Shown: piece by piece, positions 34,182 to 43,570 of the stretch
Position numbering within the stretch: position 1 is the first letter of the stretch
Layout of the letters: each line of letters opens with the position of its first letter
Assembly: GCA_020284085.1 (NCBI GenBank)
Contig: JACEVL010000082.1
Span: forward strand, 659,246 to 723,245
DNA from: Aporrectodea caliginosa
Taxonomy: Eukaryota > Annelida > Clitellata > Crassiclitellata > Lumbricidae
DNA length: 64,000 nucleotides
Reading direction: 5' to 3'
The notes under the pieces: model-generated
What the model was told of the DNA's origin: nothing
The model's database searches: none
Seen by the model: only the letters and a program-made list of their open reading frames with translations
Made by a program: the position numbers and the translations under genes

Positions 34182-34864
34182 GTCCGGCTCAATACATTCG
34201 GACGTGCTCAACGAATCTCTACCTGCGCATTTCTGTGGCCCTCGTCTGCATGCAAGAGTCGAGACCTGGCGACGGGCAGCTGTGTTTCTGCCAACGAGAC
34301 CGATGCAATTCCCTACCCTCTATGCACGACCCCACGAGCCACGCGCGGACGGCAACCCTCGTCCTCTGCCTGGTCGTTTCCTTACTCGCCTCCGTCTTCA
34401 GCATTCCAACTCGGTCCGTAGTGTCCGGGACTTATAAGACGGCGTCAGAGACGTTAGAAGCAGCGTCGGCGATTCAAAAGGCGTCGGGGACAAAGTTGAA
34501 GGAATCGCCGGCAACTTCAGAAACATCGTCGGTGACTGCAAATGCCTTGTCGCCGATTTCAAAGCTATCGTCGGCGAATTTAGTCAGTCAAAAAGAGTCG
34601 GCGGCAACTGCAATCTCTTCGTCAGTTACCTCAAGGAACCCCTTTGTTCGTTCGAAGGTATCTTCCGCGGTGTCAAAAGCATTGGCGGTGACATCAAACG
34701 TTACGTCGGTAACAATAAAGGCATTGTCGGCGACGCTATTGTCTTTCACACTATTGTCGTCGGTAAAAGAATCGTCGTTATTATCTTCGTCGTCAGCATC
34801 TGAATTGCAGTCTACTTGTCAAAAACACGTCACTGCGATGAACTTCCAGAAGCAGATCATATAA
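34182..34864 (+). CDS. Ly6/uPAR (quiver-like) protein, last exon with Ser/Thr-rich tail
   Basis: The exon starts at codon position 2, matching the phase-1 donor at 33594. It reads QYIRTCSTNLYLRISVALVC, then QLCFCQRDRCN, supplying five more cysteines for a total of ten and the terminal C-x-C-x4-CN signature of Ly6 domains. About 20 residues later comes a hydrophobic stretch (ATLVLCLVVSLLASVF), the usual position of a GPI-anchor signal. Most family members stop there. Here the frame stays open for about 145 further codons of S/T/A/K-rich sequence rich in SSVT, TS and SAT, ending at a TAA at 34862. Either the anchor signal's stop was lost, or the hydrophobic segment is a membrane span with a cytoplasmic tail, or the tail is non-coding readthrough of a GTCGGCGA-type degenerate repeat. 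Confidence 0.75.
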
Positions 34865-35230
34865 CGAAGCTCACCGTAAGCTGACAGATGTACACCTGTG
34901 AAGACGCGCTTCTTTCTATTATTTCGATTATAGGGTCTATTCGGTAAAGTCCGGTGATATGTTGGGCATTGTCTTGGAAGGTTCGTTAAATATCGCCTTT
35001 GATGGCTTAATTCGTTAGTGTTCGGTGATGTCGCCAATGTTCGGTAGGCCTATACTCGGTGATGTTCTGTGATGTTAGTAACTTTTAGACACAGAAAGAT
35101 TGTTTGATTTTTCCGACAAGAAATATTTACTCTGAGTATGGAAACGAGATTCCGTAGAAAGTGAATCAATGCATTAGAACTTCGTATTGGGATATTTTAA
35201 AAGTTTACATATAACGCTTTCGTTACTGAG
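34865..35230. other. 3' flank of the Ly6 gene, no further gene
   Basis: It continues the loose TTCGGTGATGT-type repetition seen in the Ser/Thr tail. No clear AATAAA was noted in the first 200 bp. Confidence 0.35.
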
Positions 35231-35274
35231 AATTACCTGTTATTGTTCGTTTGGTATATTGCCAGACTTGTATA

Positions 35275-35390
35275 CGAGACATCAAACTTCGAGACCGAGA
35301 CAGTGAGATCCGAGACCGAGATAGTGGGGTCCGAGACCGAGACACAAGTCCGAGACAGTTCAAGACAGTTCAAGACGAGTGAAATGCACA
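35275..35390. repeat. CGAGAC repeat block 1
   Basis: CCGAGACCGAGACAGTG-like units. A related block lies at 35990-36110 in the same orientation. Confidence 0.75.
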
Positions 35391-35985
35391 TTAGACCCAA
35401 ATCCCGAAACAATTTTTCTCTCAACTTTTGAAGTCTGATACCATGGAAAGTCATTGAAATCAGCCGATCACCTGAATAGTATCAACTATAAGAAATTAAA
35501 TATTTAAGCAATTCTGAAATCTTCTAAATGAATCTAAAACTTAAACCAACAACAATCCGTATTAGCGACATAAGCCACATCACTCACCATAATAAGAAAC
35601 TAGATGTTGTTCCAAGCGTTTTGCTTATGTTGGCTTACGCAGGCGGCAAACGGCATGCCATATTTTATTTCGTTTTTCATTGATTTCAGATAGCGTGAAT
35701 ACAAATTTCACTATTTCAGGTTCTTTATGAGACATTTTAAGAAGTTGCGCAGATAGAAATGAGAAAATTGAAATAAAGTAATAAATTACAAACTTTAAAC
35801 TGCTCTTTTCATCATTTGTTAACACAAGAAACACCGCTTTTCTAAACTTCCGGTTTGTTTAGCACATCCGATCAACTAGTTATACGTTCGGCACAGGGCA
35901 ATTTTATAACTTCTATACTGTCAGAAGTTCAGAACTAGACAGTTTGCGCGAGAACTATGGAGACCGCTTATACAAGAGAACAAGA
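35391..35985. other. No gene recognised, between CGAGAC blocks
   Basis: AT-rich sequence flanked by two similar CGAGAC blocks. The arrangement may be one element, but clear termini were not found. Confidence 0.35.
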
Positions 35986-35989
35986 CTTT

Positions 35990-36115
35990 CGCTTCGAGAC
36001 AGTTTCCAAAAAGTCAAGAAATGACCTCGAGACCGAGACAGTGGAGTCCGAGACATCAAAAAACCTATCTCGAGACGTCTCGAGACCGAGACAGTGTCTC
36101 GAGACAATCCAAGTC
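35990..36115. repeat. CGAGAC repeat block 2
   Basis: GAGACCGAGACAGTGGAGTC and CTCGAGACGTCTCGAGAC, the latter an 18-bp palindrome. Confidence 0.75.
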
Positions 36116-36233
36116 TTTATATTGCACATACGAAAAACTGAAAACCCAACATTCTGTCCTTCTTTCCTACATTCCTTCCCTTCATCCCTCTCGAAAAGAG
36201 AAATGTACAGTTAAATCAATAATTATTTTTAAA

Positions 36234-36895
36234 TCTTATATTATAAGTCTTAGTCTGTTTAAGTTTTCCTTCCGTTTGTTTGTTTGTTTGTATGTTTGTT
36301 TGTCCGTTGTCTAAAGGCTCCGAAACGGAACGCTTTAGCGATTTACAAAATTTTACAAAACATTATTACGCCACGTCATGGTCAACGCGACTATTTTCAG
36401 CTCGCAATTTTATTTAAACGCCGATATATGGGCATTTTAAATTTACAACTGCTTCGACGAGGCTATCTTATAATAGCATGGCCATTTGTTCACGTCACAC
36501 TGGCTAAATATGCAATCTTAAATTACGTCACGCGATTAATTATGCAATCTTACGTCACGCCGGCTAACGGCAGAACTTCGTCTATTATTTAGCAAATAAT
36601 ACGCCTATTATAATTTAGAGATAACCCGTGTAGTACAGGGAACAAATAATACGCCTATTTAAGGTAGAGATAACCCGTGTAGTACAGGGAACAAATAATA
36701 TATATATATATAAATTTGCTTTGCCCGTGCAGTGCACTATATTCACCTCTAAATATCGTTTCCATTCAGATATATGGACATTTTTTAAATATTTGAAGCC
36801 CATCAGCAAATATAGTAAGTGAGTAGCCCTTATTTGCAGCCGTTAAAAATTACGCCTGGGCAAAACCCGGGCGAACGCCGGGTAAAAAATGCTAG
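36234..36895 (+). mobile_element. Non-autonomous Helitron-like element, copy 2
   Basis: The 5' end TCTTATATTATAAGTCTTAG and 3' hairpin ACCCGGGCGAACGCCGGGT, followed by AAAAAAT and GCTAG, give a cleaner Helitron terminus than copy 1. Insertion is between A and T with no target duplication. The body matches 29198-30018 (GGCTCCGAAACGGAACGCTT, GCCGATATATGG, CATCAGCAAATATAGTAAGT) but is about 160 bp shorter, with fewer internal repeat units. Confidence 0.85.
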
Positions 36896-37842
36896 TTGTT
36901 CCATAAGCGGAAGTTTTGGAATACAAATGAAAATAATCATTGTAATTGAAAAAGTGGCTAAAAGTGAAAACATACACATACTGGCGCCCCTATAGATTTT
37001 GGCACCCTAGGTAACTGCCTGCTTTGCCTGTGCCTAAGGCCGGCACTGCCTTCCCTCCCTCTGTCACCTCCTCCCTGATTTTTAAATTCCTTCCATCCCT
37101 TGCTCCCGCCATCGTCCTTCGGCAGTTCGTACTTTTCCTCCTTCGTTCCCCCTTTTCTCATTTCCTGGTTCCTTCCTTCACTCTTTCTTTCATAGGTGTA
37201 TGTCTAATGGCAGATCAGTGTACGGTCGATGCTACATGCGCCTGACCTGGCACAGAGCAATACCCCGAGGTTGTTGACTAACAGTTTGTCAGCCTCCTTC
37301 TGCCTGTCTGTCTGTCTATGAGTTTGTCCTTGTTGTTATATTTCTTTCCTTCTGTCGATGAGCTTGAGAACCTGTCACAAAACGCTTTATATATATATAT
37401 ATATGTGAACAAAAGGATATATGCATATATATGCATAATATACATAATGTAATTATAAAGAGCTATTGATCCTATAAAATAGGTTGAGGTCCAATTAAGT
37501 GCGTGAATATATACTTTATATAAACACTGTATATGTGGACTCGAATCAAACTATATAAGTTGCAATCAGTTGAAGGAATAGCGCTATATAACCCTATCCA
37601 GGATGCACTTATAGGTCTTTGGAAGACTCAGCGCCGTCGTTGTGAGCAGTTGTGCGTTATTTAGGCTTAAATTAGGCCTATTTGCGACAGATAATTAGGC
37701 CTAATTCTATTGTCGGTCGTACGTAATGGAAGGAGGGAGAGGACAGCCTTATTAGCAACGCGGAAGCGAAAACAAAGGTAACAGTAACAGTTGTTCTCTT
37801 GTGTTTCCGAATCTGTTTGCGAGGTATTTGGTACAGTAAGGC
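36896..37842. other. No gene recognised
   Basis: A (TA)n run at about 37388-37404 and CT-rich sequence at about 37040-37190. No coding features. Confidence 0.35.
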
Positions 37843-37850
37843 AAGGCATG

Positions 37851-38240
37851 CAGTGGCGGCGCCAGATATATAATTTCAGCAGGTCGCGTCAGGGCCATTG
37901 GAGTTATTCAGCAGGTCGAAGAAATTAATGTTTGAGTTTGACGAATCAAGCAACGGCGGCAAAGAATTCTTAAGCATTCCAATTTTAGAGTTTACAACAT
38001 AGACTTCTATTGACATAGGCCTACTAGATAACACGATAAAAAGTCGTTTAGATCTAATAATTGCATTAGTGATCTTATAGGACAGATGTTGATGCTTTAA
38101 ATGTAGGCTTAAAGAAGATATTAAAAAATTCCAAAGAATTTTACACAGCAGTAGGTAGTAAGTAGGCAGGTCATAAAGCAGGTCAAGAGTAAAATAGGCA
38201 GGTCAAATGACCTACCGCGACCATGGTAGCGCCGTCACTG
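37851..38240. mobile_element. hAT-type MITE (390 bp)
   Basis: Left CAGTGGCGGCGCCA and right (inward) CAGTGACGGCGCTA TIRs, with a perfect 8-bp target duplication AAGGCATG at 37843-37850 and 38241-38248. The left TIR is the same as in the 171-bp copy at 14.0 kb, so the two belong to one family with different interiors. Confidence 0.94.
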
Positions 38241-38248
38241 AAGGCATG

Positions 38249-38567
38249 GGAGGTCAGTTAGAGCAAGGGCTGTACAAGGATAAACGTTAGCTACGAGATT
38301 ATTATTAATATTTATTATTATTATTATTATTATTATCATTATATGAATGTAAAAGTGGCCGTACATCGATCCACTTGGACCCGATCCGCCTGACAGGAGT
38401 GCGTATTCGTAAACCCTACAGTGCTACGGCTCCAATGCTTTGAGGATCCATTGGAGGACGAGTAATAAATAGCGTGACCGGGTTTGGCTTCAGCCGACAC
38501 TGTTGACTAAACCCTCGACTCCGTGATAGTGGTCATTTTCAACTGATCAATTGGGCATATGTATTGT
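38249..38567. other. No gene recognised; TTA repeat
   Basis: A short ATT/TTA microsatellite at about 38300-38342. Confidence 0.4.
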
Positions 38568-38638
38568 ATCGTAATCGCCAAACTTCTAAAGCGCCACTCG
38601 AAAGAAAAGGCAGGGCACCAGCTTATTCACGAGCGCTG
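38568..38638 (-). mobile_element. Mini LINE-tail element, copy 4 (reverse)
   Basis: Reverse complement of the family: ATCGTAATCG tail, CCAAACTTCTAAAGCGCCAC, GGCACCAGCTTATTCACGAG and CGCTG. About 70 bp only, no coding remnant beside it. Confidence 0.78.
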
Positions 38639-38899
38639 CGTCTAGTTGTCCATAGTAGGCCTACTATGATAGTAGTCCGGAGGTCCGAGTCCGCGGTTAC
38701 CAGATGATCAGATGGGGCAGAGTAGCTGGTAACGTGGGTGTCATTTAGGTCGAGAATTGGAAGATGGATGATAATGCGAGTCGGGGTAAGAGTTCTCGTT
38801 AAACAAACATCCATCGCTGAAGGCATTAAGAACAACCTTTTATTGATACCAAAGTTTTGTTGGTACCCTCAGGATGAGGTCATTAAATTATTTGTTCAA

Positions 38900-38994
38900 A
38901 ACCCGCGTCAGTTTACTGGCGTTATAAATTATATGGTAGGTTATCCTTTGGCATGCTGCGCGGAAGATTCCATGTTTTCTAATGATGACACTAC
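38900..38994. repeat. Fragment related to the THAP-element TIR, left part
   Basis: AGTTTACTGGCGT and TTTGGCATGCTGCGCG followed by GTTTTCTAATGATGACAC match the terminal region of the element at 58.8-61.4 kb. The continuation is interrupted by the GATCGA-rich element. Confidence 0.5.
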
Positions 38995-39818
38995 GGTCAC
39001 CGTATACCCCGCAGTCGATCGAGTCGAGTGTATACGATCGACTTGGCTCGGTCGACGATCGACTCGATCGACTTCGTCGACCTTTCGACGACTCGATCGA
39101 CTTGGCTCGGACGACGATCGACTTCGTCTGTTGTCTCTTGGCAAAAATTGCTGACCACTGTTGCATTCTTATATTCCAGTTCCTAAATTACTCATGAATT
39201 TCAATTGCACACTCTTCCTCAAACTGTCAAACTGTAATTGAACTGGTAAGTATATATATTGGTATTATACTGATATCGTGTGTGCCTGTGGTTGACTTTT
39301 AAGGATTAAACCTCGCCTAATCCGTCGACTTGATCAGCTAGGCTACAATGCAATCTCCTACAGTACGGTACGCAAATTAGTACCAGCTCAACAAATAAGA
39401 CGGCCGTAGAATTTCCTGAAACTACGGCATTCTTAACGCATCTTAATCGCTCCAAATTTCACCGTAAAACTGTGAAAAAAGTATCTCTATAACTTCCACT
39501 ATTATAATAAGAAACCGCCAAGAGGTTCATTATTTACACTGAACTTCATATTAGGTTCATACGGTAGTTGTGTGTTAACACAGAATTACGTCATTATATC
39601 ATAAGGTCTGTCATGTTGTGAAAAAATAATAAGAAAAATATTTCATAGTCGAGTGGAGTCGAAGAAACGACGATCGACTCGACTTGGCCAAGTTTACGAT
39701 CGACTCGATCGGCGAGTCGATCGAGTCGATGATTTTTCGATCGACTCGACTTGGTCGAGTTTACGATAGACTCGATCGATCGACTCGATCGGCTGCGGGG
39801 TATACTAGTACGGTGACC
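38995..39818. mobile_element. GATCGA-rich TIR element (about 824 bp)
   Basis: Left GGTCACCGTATACCCCGCAG and right (inward) GGTCACCGTACTAGTATACC then CCGCAG are inverted repeats differing by a 6-bp CTAGTA insertion. Both continue into clustered CGATCGACTCGATCGACTTG motifs (39016-39125 and 39650-39800). The central 500 bp is AT-rich and non-coding. The R/S-rich frames across the clusters are composition artefacts. No clear target duplication was found. Confidence 0.75.
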
Positions 39819-40139
39819 CTAACCCTGACCCTATACTGACCCTCACGACACCTAACCTTACCCTAATCAACACTCACGACGCCAGATGTTGAATCTTCCA
39901 AACTTCCAATTGCCTTTTGCAGCATTCATTTCTCGTGAAGCATATAACGTCATTTTCTTTTCCTGGTCGTGCTACTACTATTCGATTTGAACTTGAAACT
40001 GTTTCTGGTGAGGAGGAAAGCGACGACGTTTGCAGAAAATGGACTTCGATGAGACCAAGCTTGGCAAGCTAAGTCACCATGCCATGTACTAATGTTCGGT
40101 ATTTCCTATATAAGCTTACAAAGAAATGTTCAACCCCTA
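39819..40139. other. No gene; partly THAP-TIR related
   Basis: GTGACCCTAACCCTGACCCT and CTCACGACGCCAGATGTTG resemble, in reverse, the GGCGTCGTGAGGGTC... segment at about 58830. The remainder is unassigned. Confidence 0.35.
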
Positions 40140-40830
40140 AAGTGTCTCAAAGAAGCAAATCAAAATAATTTGAATTTCAAATACCTGGTGTTTTCATTTC
40201 TGAGCTTTGCTTTGTTGAAGTTGGCATTGCTTCCATAGTGAAGTTGAGTTTCTTGATTGTTTAATTTTTATTAGCTTAAAACAACCCCATACAACCTTCA
40301 GTTACTTTAAAGATTGAAGGAGGTGAAAAGCTAAGTTTAAATCTAGAAACTGGACTGCAGATCTATTCTTCAAAAATTTATATAGAGAAATAGAACAATA
40401 GAAAATGAAATTTAAAATACCTGGTGGCTTCTTTTCTAAGTTTTGCTTGGTTGAATTTGGCTTTTCTTCAATGTTGTCCATAGTAAAGTTGACGTTCTGG
40501 ATTTTTAGAATTTATTAGCTGAAAACAACACCCTTCAACCCTCAATTATTTTAAAGATAGTCCTGAGGTGAAAAGTCAAGTTTAAATCTACAAACTGGTC
40601 GTCAGATCTATTCTTTAGAAAAATGTACATAGAGAAACAAAACAATAGAATATGAATTTTAAAATACCTGAGGTCTTCTGAACATTGCTTGGCTGAATTT
40701 GGCTTTGCTTCAGTGTTGTCCATAGTAGAGCTGAGTTTCTGGATTTTTTAAATTTTTATTAGCTGAAACAACCGCTCTCAACCCTCAAATACTTTAAAGA
40801 TAGGATGTGAAAAGCTAAGTTTAAATCTAC
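40140..40830 (-). repeat. About 240-bp tandem repeat, left part
   Basis: Three units (centres about 40225, 40475, 40715) share AAATACCTGGTGTCTTC, TTGTCCATAGTAAAGTTGA, TTTTTATTAGCTGAAA and GCTAAGTTTAAATCTAC. On the minus strand each unit has an exon-like segment of about 67-76 nt bounded by AAATCCAG and CACCAG|GTATTT, encoding FTMDNIEAKPNSTKQ-like peptides. The array continues to the right of the Gypsy element. Confidence 0.85.
40827..40830. repeat. Target site duplication CTAC (left) of the Gypsy element
   Basis: CTAC at 40827-40830 is repeated at 53767-53770. The flanks reconstitute the repeat unit GTTTAAATCTACAAACTGG. Confidence 0.92.
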
Positions 40831-41586
40831 TGAAGCGAAAACCCCCGTCTCCGCACCACTCCGGGGAGCAGAGGAGTGAGGTTTGAGCTCGCACGGAGCA
40901 GCAGTCAGCGTGTCGCTCAAATGAGCCCAAGTTCGGCCTCCGGAGTATTTCGAAGGACTTTCACGCCCTCAGTCGATCGGTAGCCAGAGTCAATCAACAA
41001 CAACACTTCACTAGGTTTTAACACGATATATTTTTCAAGTAACTCAAACGTCAACATCTCTCTCTGCACGGACTCAGCACACACTGACTGAGAGGGCCCT
41101 CTATTTATACCCGTCCGGGAGAGGGAGGAGGAGCATGACCGGGGCAAGGAACATGACCGGGGGCAAGGAACATAAAGGGGGTGCAAAGAGACATGCCCGG
41201 GGGCAAGGAACATGCCTGGGGGCAAAGAAACTTGCCCGGGCGCAAAGAAACATGCCCGGGGGCAAAGAGACATGCCCGGTGGCAAGGAACATGACCGGGG
41301 TAACGAACATGACCGGTGGCAAGGAACATGACCGGGGGCATGAAACATGCCCGGGGGCAAGGAACATGCCCGGGGGCAAAGAAACATGCCCGGGCGCAAA
41401 GAAACATGCCCGAAGGCAAAGAGACATGCCCGGTGGCAAGGAACATGACCGGGGTAACGAACATGACCGGTGGCAAGGAACATGACCGGGGGGCATGAAA
41501 CATGCCCGGGGGCAAGGAACATGCCCGCGGGCAAGGAGCAAAGAGCAGGAACAAGACGGGCGTCCCAGCAGCCCACGACCGTCACA
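40831..41586 (-). repeat. Gypsy element 3' LTR (756 bp)
   Basis: On the plus strand it begins TGAAGCGAAA and ends CGACCGTCACA, so on the element strand it reads TGTGACGG ... GCTTCA. It matches 53005-53766 except for an 18-bp insertion near 40900 and a 20-odd-bp deletion near 41068. On the minus strand a TATAAATA box lies at 41101-41110, just downstream of the U3 minisatellite (41135-41545). Confidence 0.95.
41135..41545 (-). repeat. U3 minisatellite (left LTR)
   Basis: About 21 units of roughly 19-20 bp with core AACATGCCCGGGGGCAAGG, variants differing at CATGAC/CATGCC and AAGGA/AAAGA. Proline/cysteine-rich and G/K-rich chance frames run through all phases. The array lies in U3 immediately upstream of the TATA position. 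Confidence 0.93.
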
Positions 41587-41600
41587 AGCTCCCCCGCTAC
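41587..41600 (-). promoter_or_regulatory. Polypurine tract
   Basis: On the element strand TAGCGGGGGAGCT lies directly before the TGTGAC start of the 3' LTR, the expected position of the plus-strand primer of an LTR retrotransposon. Confidence 0.75.
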
Positions 41601-42334
41601 TGCTCGAAATATCCCCTATTTCGCAGGAGAGAAAGGCAGCCCAACGAGCCCCAACTCACAGAAATTAAGCTCCCGTTGGCCTCCCCGGACTGTTTTAGTA
41701 AAATCAACACAACAACGGCCAATGGGCTAAAAGAGAGAGACCCAGGTCGCTCTCCAACAGTCCCTACACAAGTTAACGATAAGCTGCCAACGGGCCCAAA
41801 ACCGAAAGTCCATAAAGACTAAGTTCTCGGTCGTTTCCCGGCCGTCCTACAAAAGTGAACATCGAAACGGCCAACGGGCAAGTCGATCTAAGAGTCCGCG
41901 GTCGGTTACCGACCATCTACCCTAAAGTTTTGACATCACAGCGGCCCACTGGCCCAAACTAAACTTTACAAAGAACAATCAACTTAAAACGACGTCCACC
42001 GGGCGTCCAACTCAAAATCCTAAAAGAAATACTGACGCCGCAAAGGCTCAATAATCGCACAGTTACGCTAGCCTACAGATCAGTCATCGTTCGTCGTACT
42101 GGAAATGTTCCGAAGTCTGAGTCTGTCGTTTCACCAAACCCACCGGGCTGCTTTGTACAGGCAGAAGCGGTTTCAGAGTCCGAGACGGATCGAGACGAGA
42201 CGGAAGACTGTGTCGGCCTCGGAGACGTCCGGCATCGTCGGACGGCGTAATGCTCGTCTACTGATAGCGGGCAGGTCGGCGACTCGTCCTCTTAAGACGC
42301 CTATCGGTCTCATTTGGTGAATAATCCGAAGCCA
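41601..42334 (-). other. Gypsy element 3' untranslated region
   Basis: About 730 bp between the integrase stop and the polypurine tract, without a supported reading frame. It contains repeated GGCCAACGGGC / GGCCCACTGGCC-like motifs at about 41.68-41.95 kb. Confidence 0.6.
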
Positions 42335-43570
42335 TCACGTCGGCCGTAGTTTTAGCCGTAGGCGTCGAATTCCTTCTGCATTCTTCTTAGGCAAAGTAGG
42401 CGCAGGCCGCGTTTCCAGTTCGTCCACTCCTTCGTCGAAACAGGGCCGCAACTTATCGACGTGGGCGATAAATTGGCGAGAATTCTTCGTCTTTCGTAGC
42501 CGATAATTGACGATACCGCATCGTTCCAACACAACGAAGGGACCGGTGAATATTTGGATCCACTTCGGACTTCGACCCTGGTATCGGCGAGGAATGTAGT
42601 ACCACACACGGTCACCAGGGGCAAATTCAGCCCGACCAACTTTCATGTCGCAGGCGTGTTTCCGGCGTTCAGCAGAGATCCGTAAATGATCTCGTACCAG
42701 ACGATACGCGCTTTCCATTCGGTCAGCAAAGTCTTGCGCGTAGGCTGAATACGTGGCGGCGTGTCGATCACCATCCGGGGGTCGCCCGTAGACAAGGTCT
42801 ATCCGAGCCCTTGTCTCCCGGCCGAACATCAAGAAGTTCGGGGAGTATCTTGTAAATTCGTACGGCGACGCCCGATAGGCGGCCAGAACAAGAGAAAGAA
42901 CCTCGTCCCAATCGCGCTGATGGCTGCTTATAACCTTCTACAACATGGCATTCATGGTCCGGTGGGAACGTTCATTTAAGCCATTACAACTGGGATGATA
43001 ACTAGATGTTCTTACCTTATCCATCCCAAATAGCCGACAGCGTTCCCTAAACAAGTTTCTTTCGAAATTCGTTCCCTGGTCGGTCAGATCTGTAGGGTGC
43101 CCCATACTTGACAATTACATGCTCCACTATGGTCCGGGCTACCGAGGTGGCTTCCTGATTGGCCACTGGGATGGCTTCCACGAATTTGTTGACCCGTCCA
43201 TCACCGTCCAAATGTAGACGTGTTCCCGGCGGCAACGCGGATGAAGACCCGTAATATCGACGCTCAAGCGTTCCCAGGGTTCCCCACAGGGCAACGGCTG
43301 AAGAGGGCTCTGCCTCGGAGGTAGACACCGGCGATACTGGCTACAGGGGGAACACCGCTGAAAAAAACGTTTAACCTCCCCTGGACAACCTACCCAGTAC
43401 GCCCGGCGCCTCACCTGCCACCGCGTCCCGCGAACGCCCAAATGGCCTCCCGTTACTCCGGTATGGGCAAGCCTCATAAATTCCTCTCTCTTCGCCATCG
43501 GTATCACCATCTGGTCCAAGCCTTCCGGCGTACGGCGGTAGATTACTCCGTCCAGTAAACACAGTCGGTC
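42335..43570 (-). pseudogene. Gypsy integrase (broken)
   Basis: Integrase would insert the cDNA copy into nuclear DNA. Three frame segments follow each other on the minus strand. The first (about 43519-43139) has the zinc-binding module HTGVTGGHLGVRGT ... CSPCSQY and the start of the catalytic core (LSVDITG). The second (about 43328-43047) continues the core (KFVEAIPVANQEA, VKYGAP). The third (42832-42335) is the C-terminal domain with RRKHACDMKVG, GDRVWYY, a GPFVVL (GPY/F-type) motif and HVDKLRP. At least two frameshifts break the core. The catalytic D,D,E set could not be confirmed as complete, and no chromodomain was noticed after the GPF motif. Confidence 0.85.

Noticed and set aside
38888..39166. 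R/S-rich (SR-protein-like) frames on the minus strand
   Set aside because: They come from GATCGACTCGA motif clusters in a TIR element; similar frames appear on both strands.
40038..40095. Short plus-strand MDFDETKLGKLSHHA peptide resembling a beta-thymosin/WH2 motif after an AG
   Set aside because: Only 17 codons before a stop, no second repeat or actin-binding continuation nearby; chance similarity is likely.
40917..41585. Proline/cysteine-rich repeat proteins of 146-222 codons in the LTR
   Set aside because: Three minus frames are simultaneously open across the U3 minisatellite; this is repeat composition within the LTR, also seen at 52940-53765.
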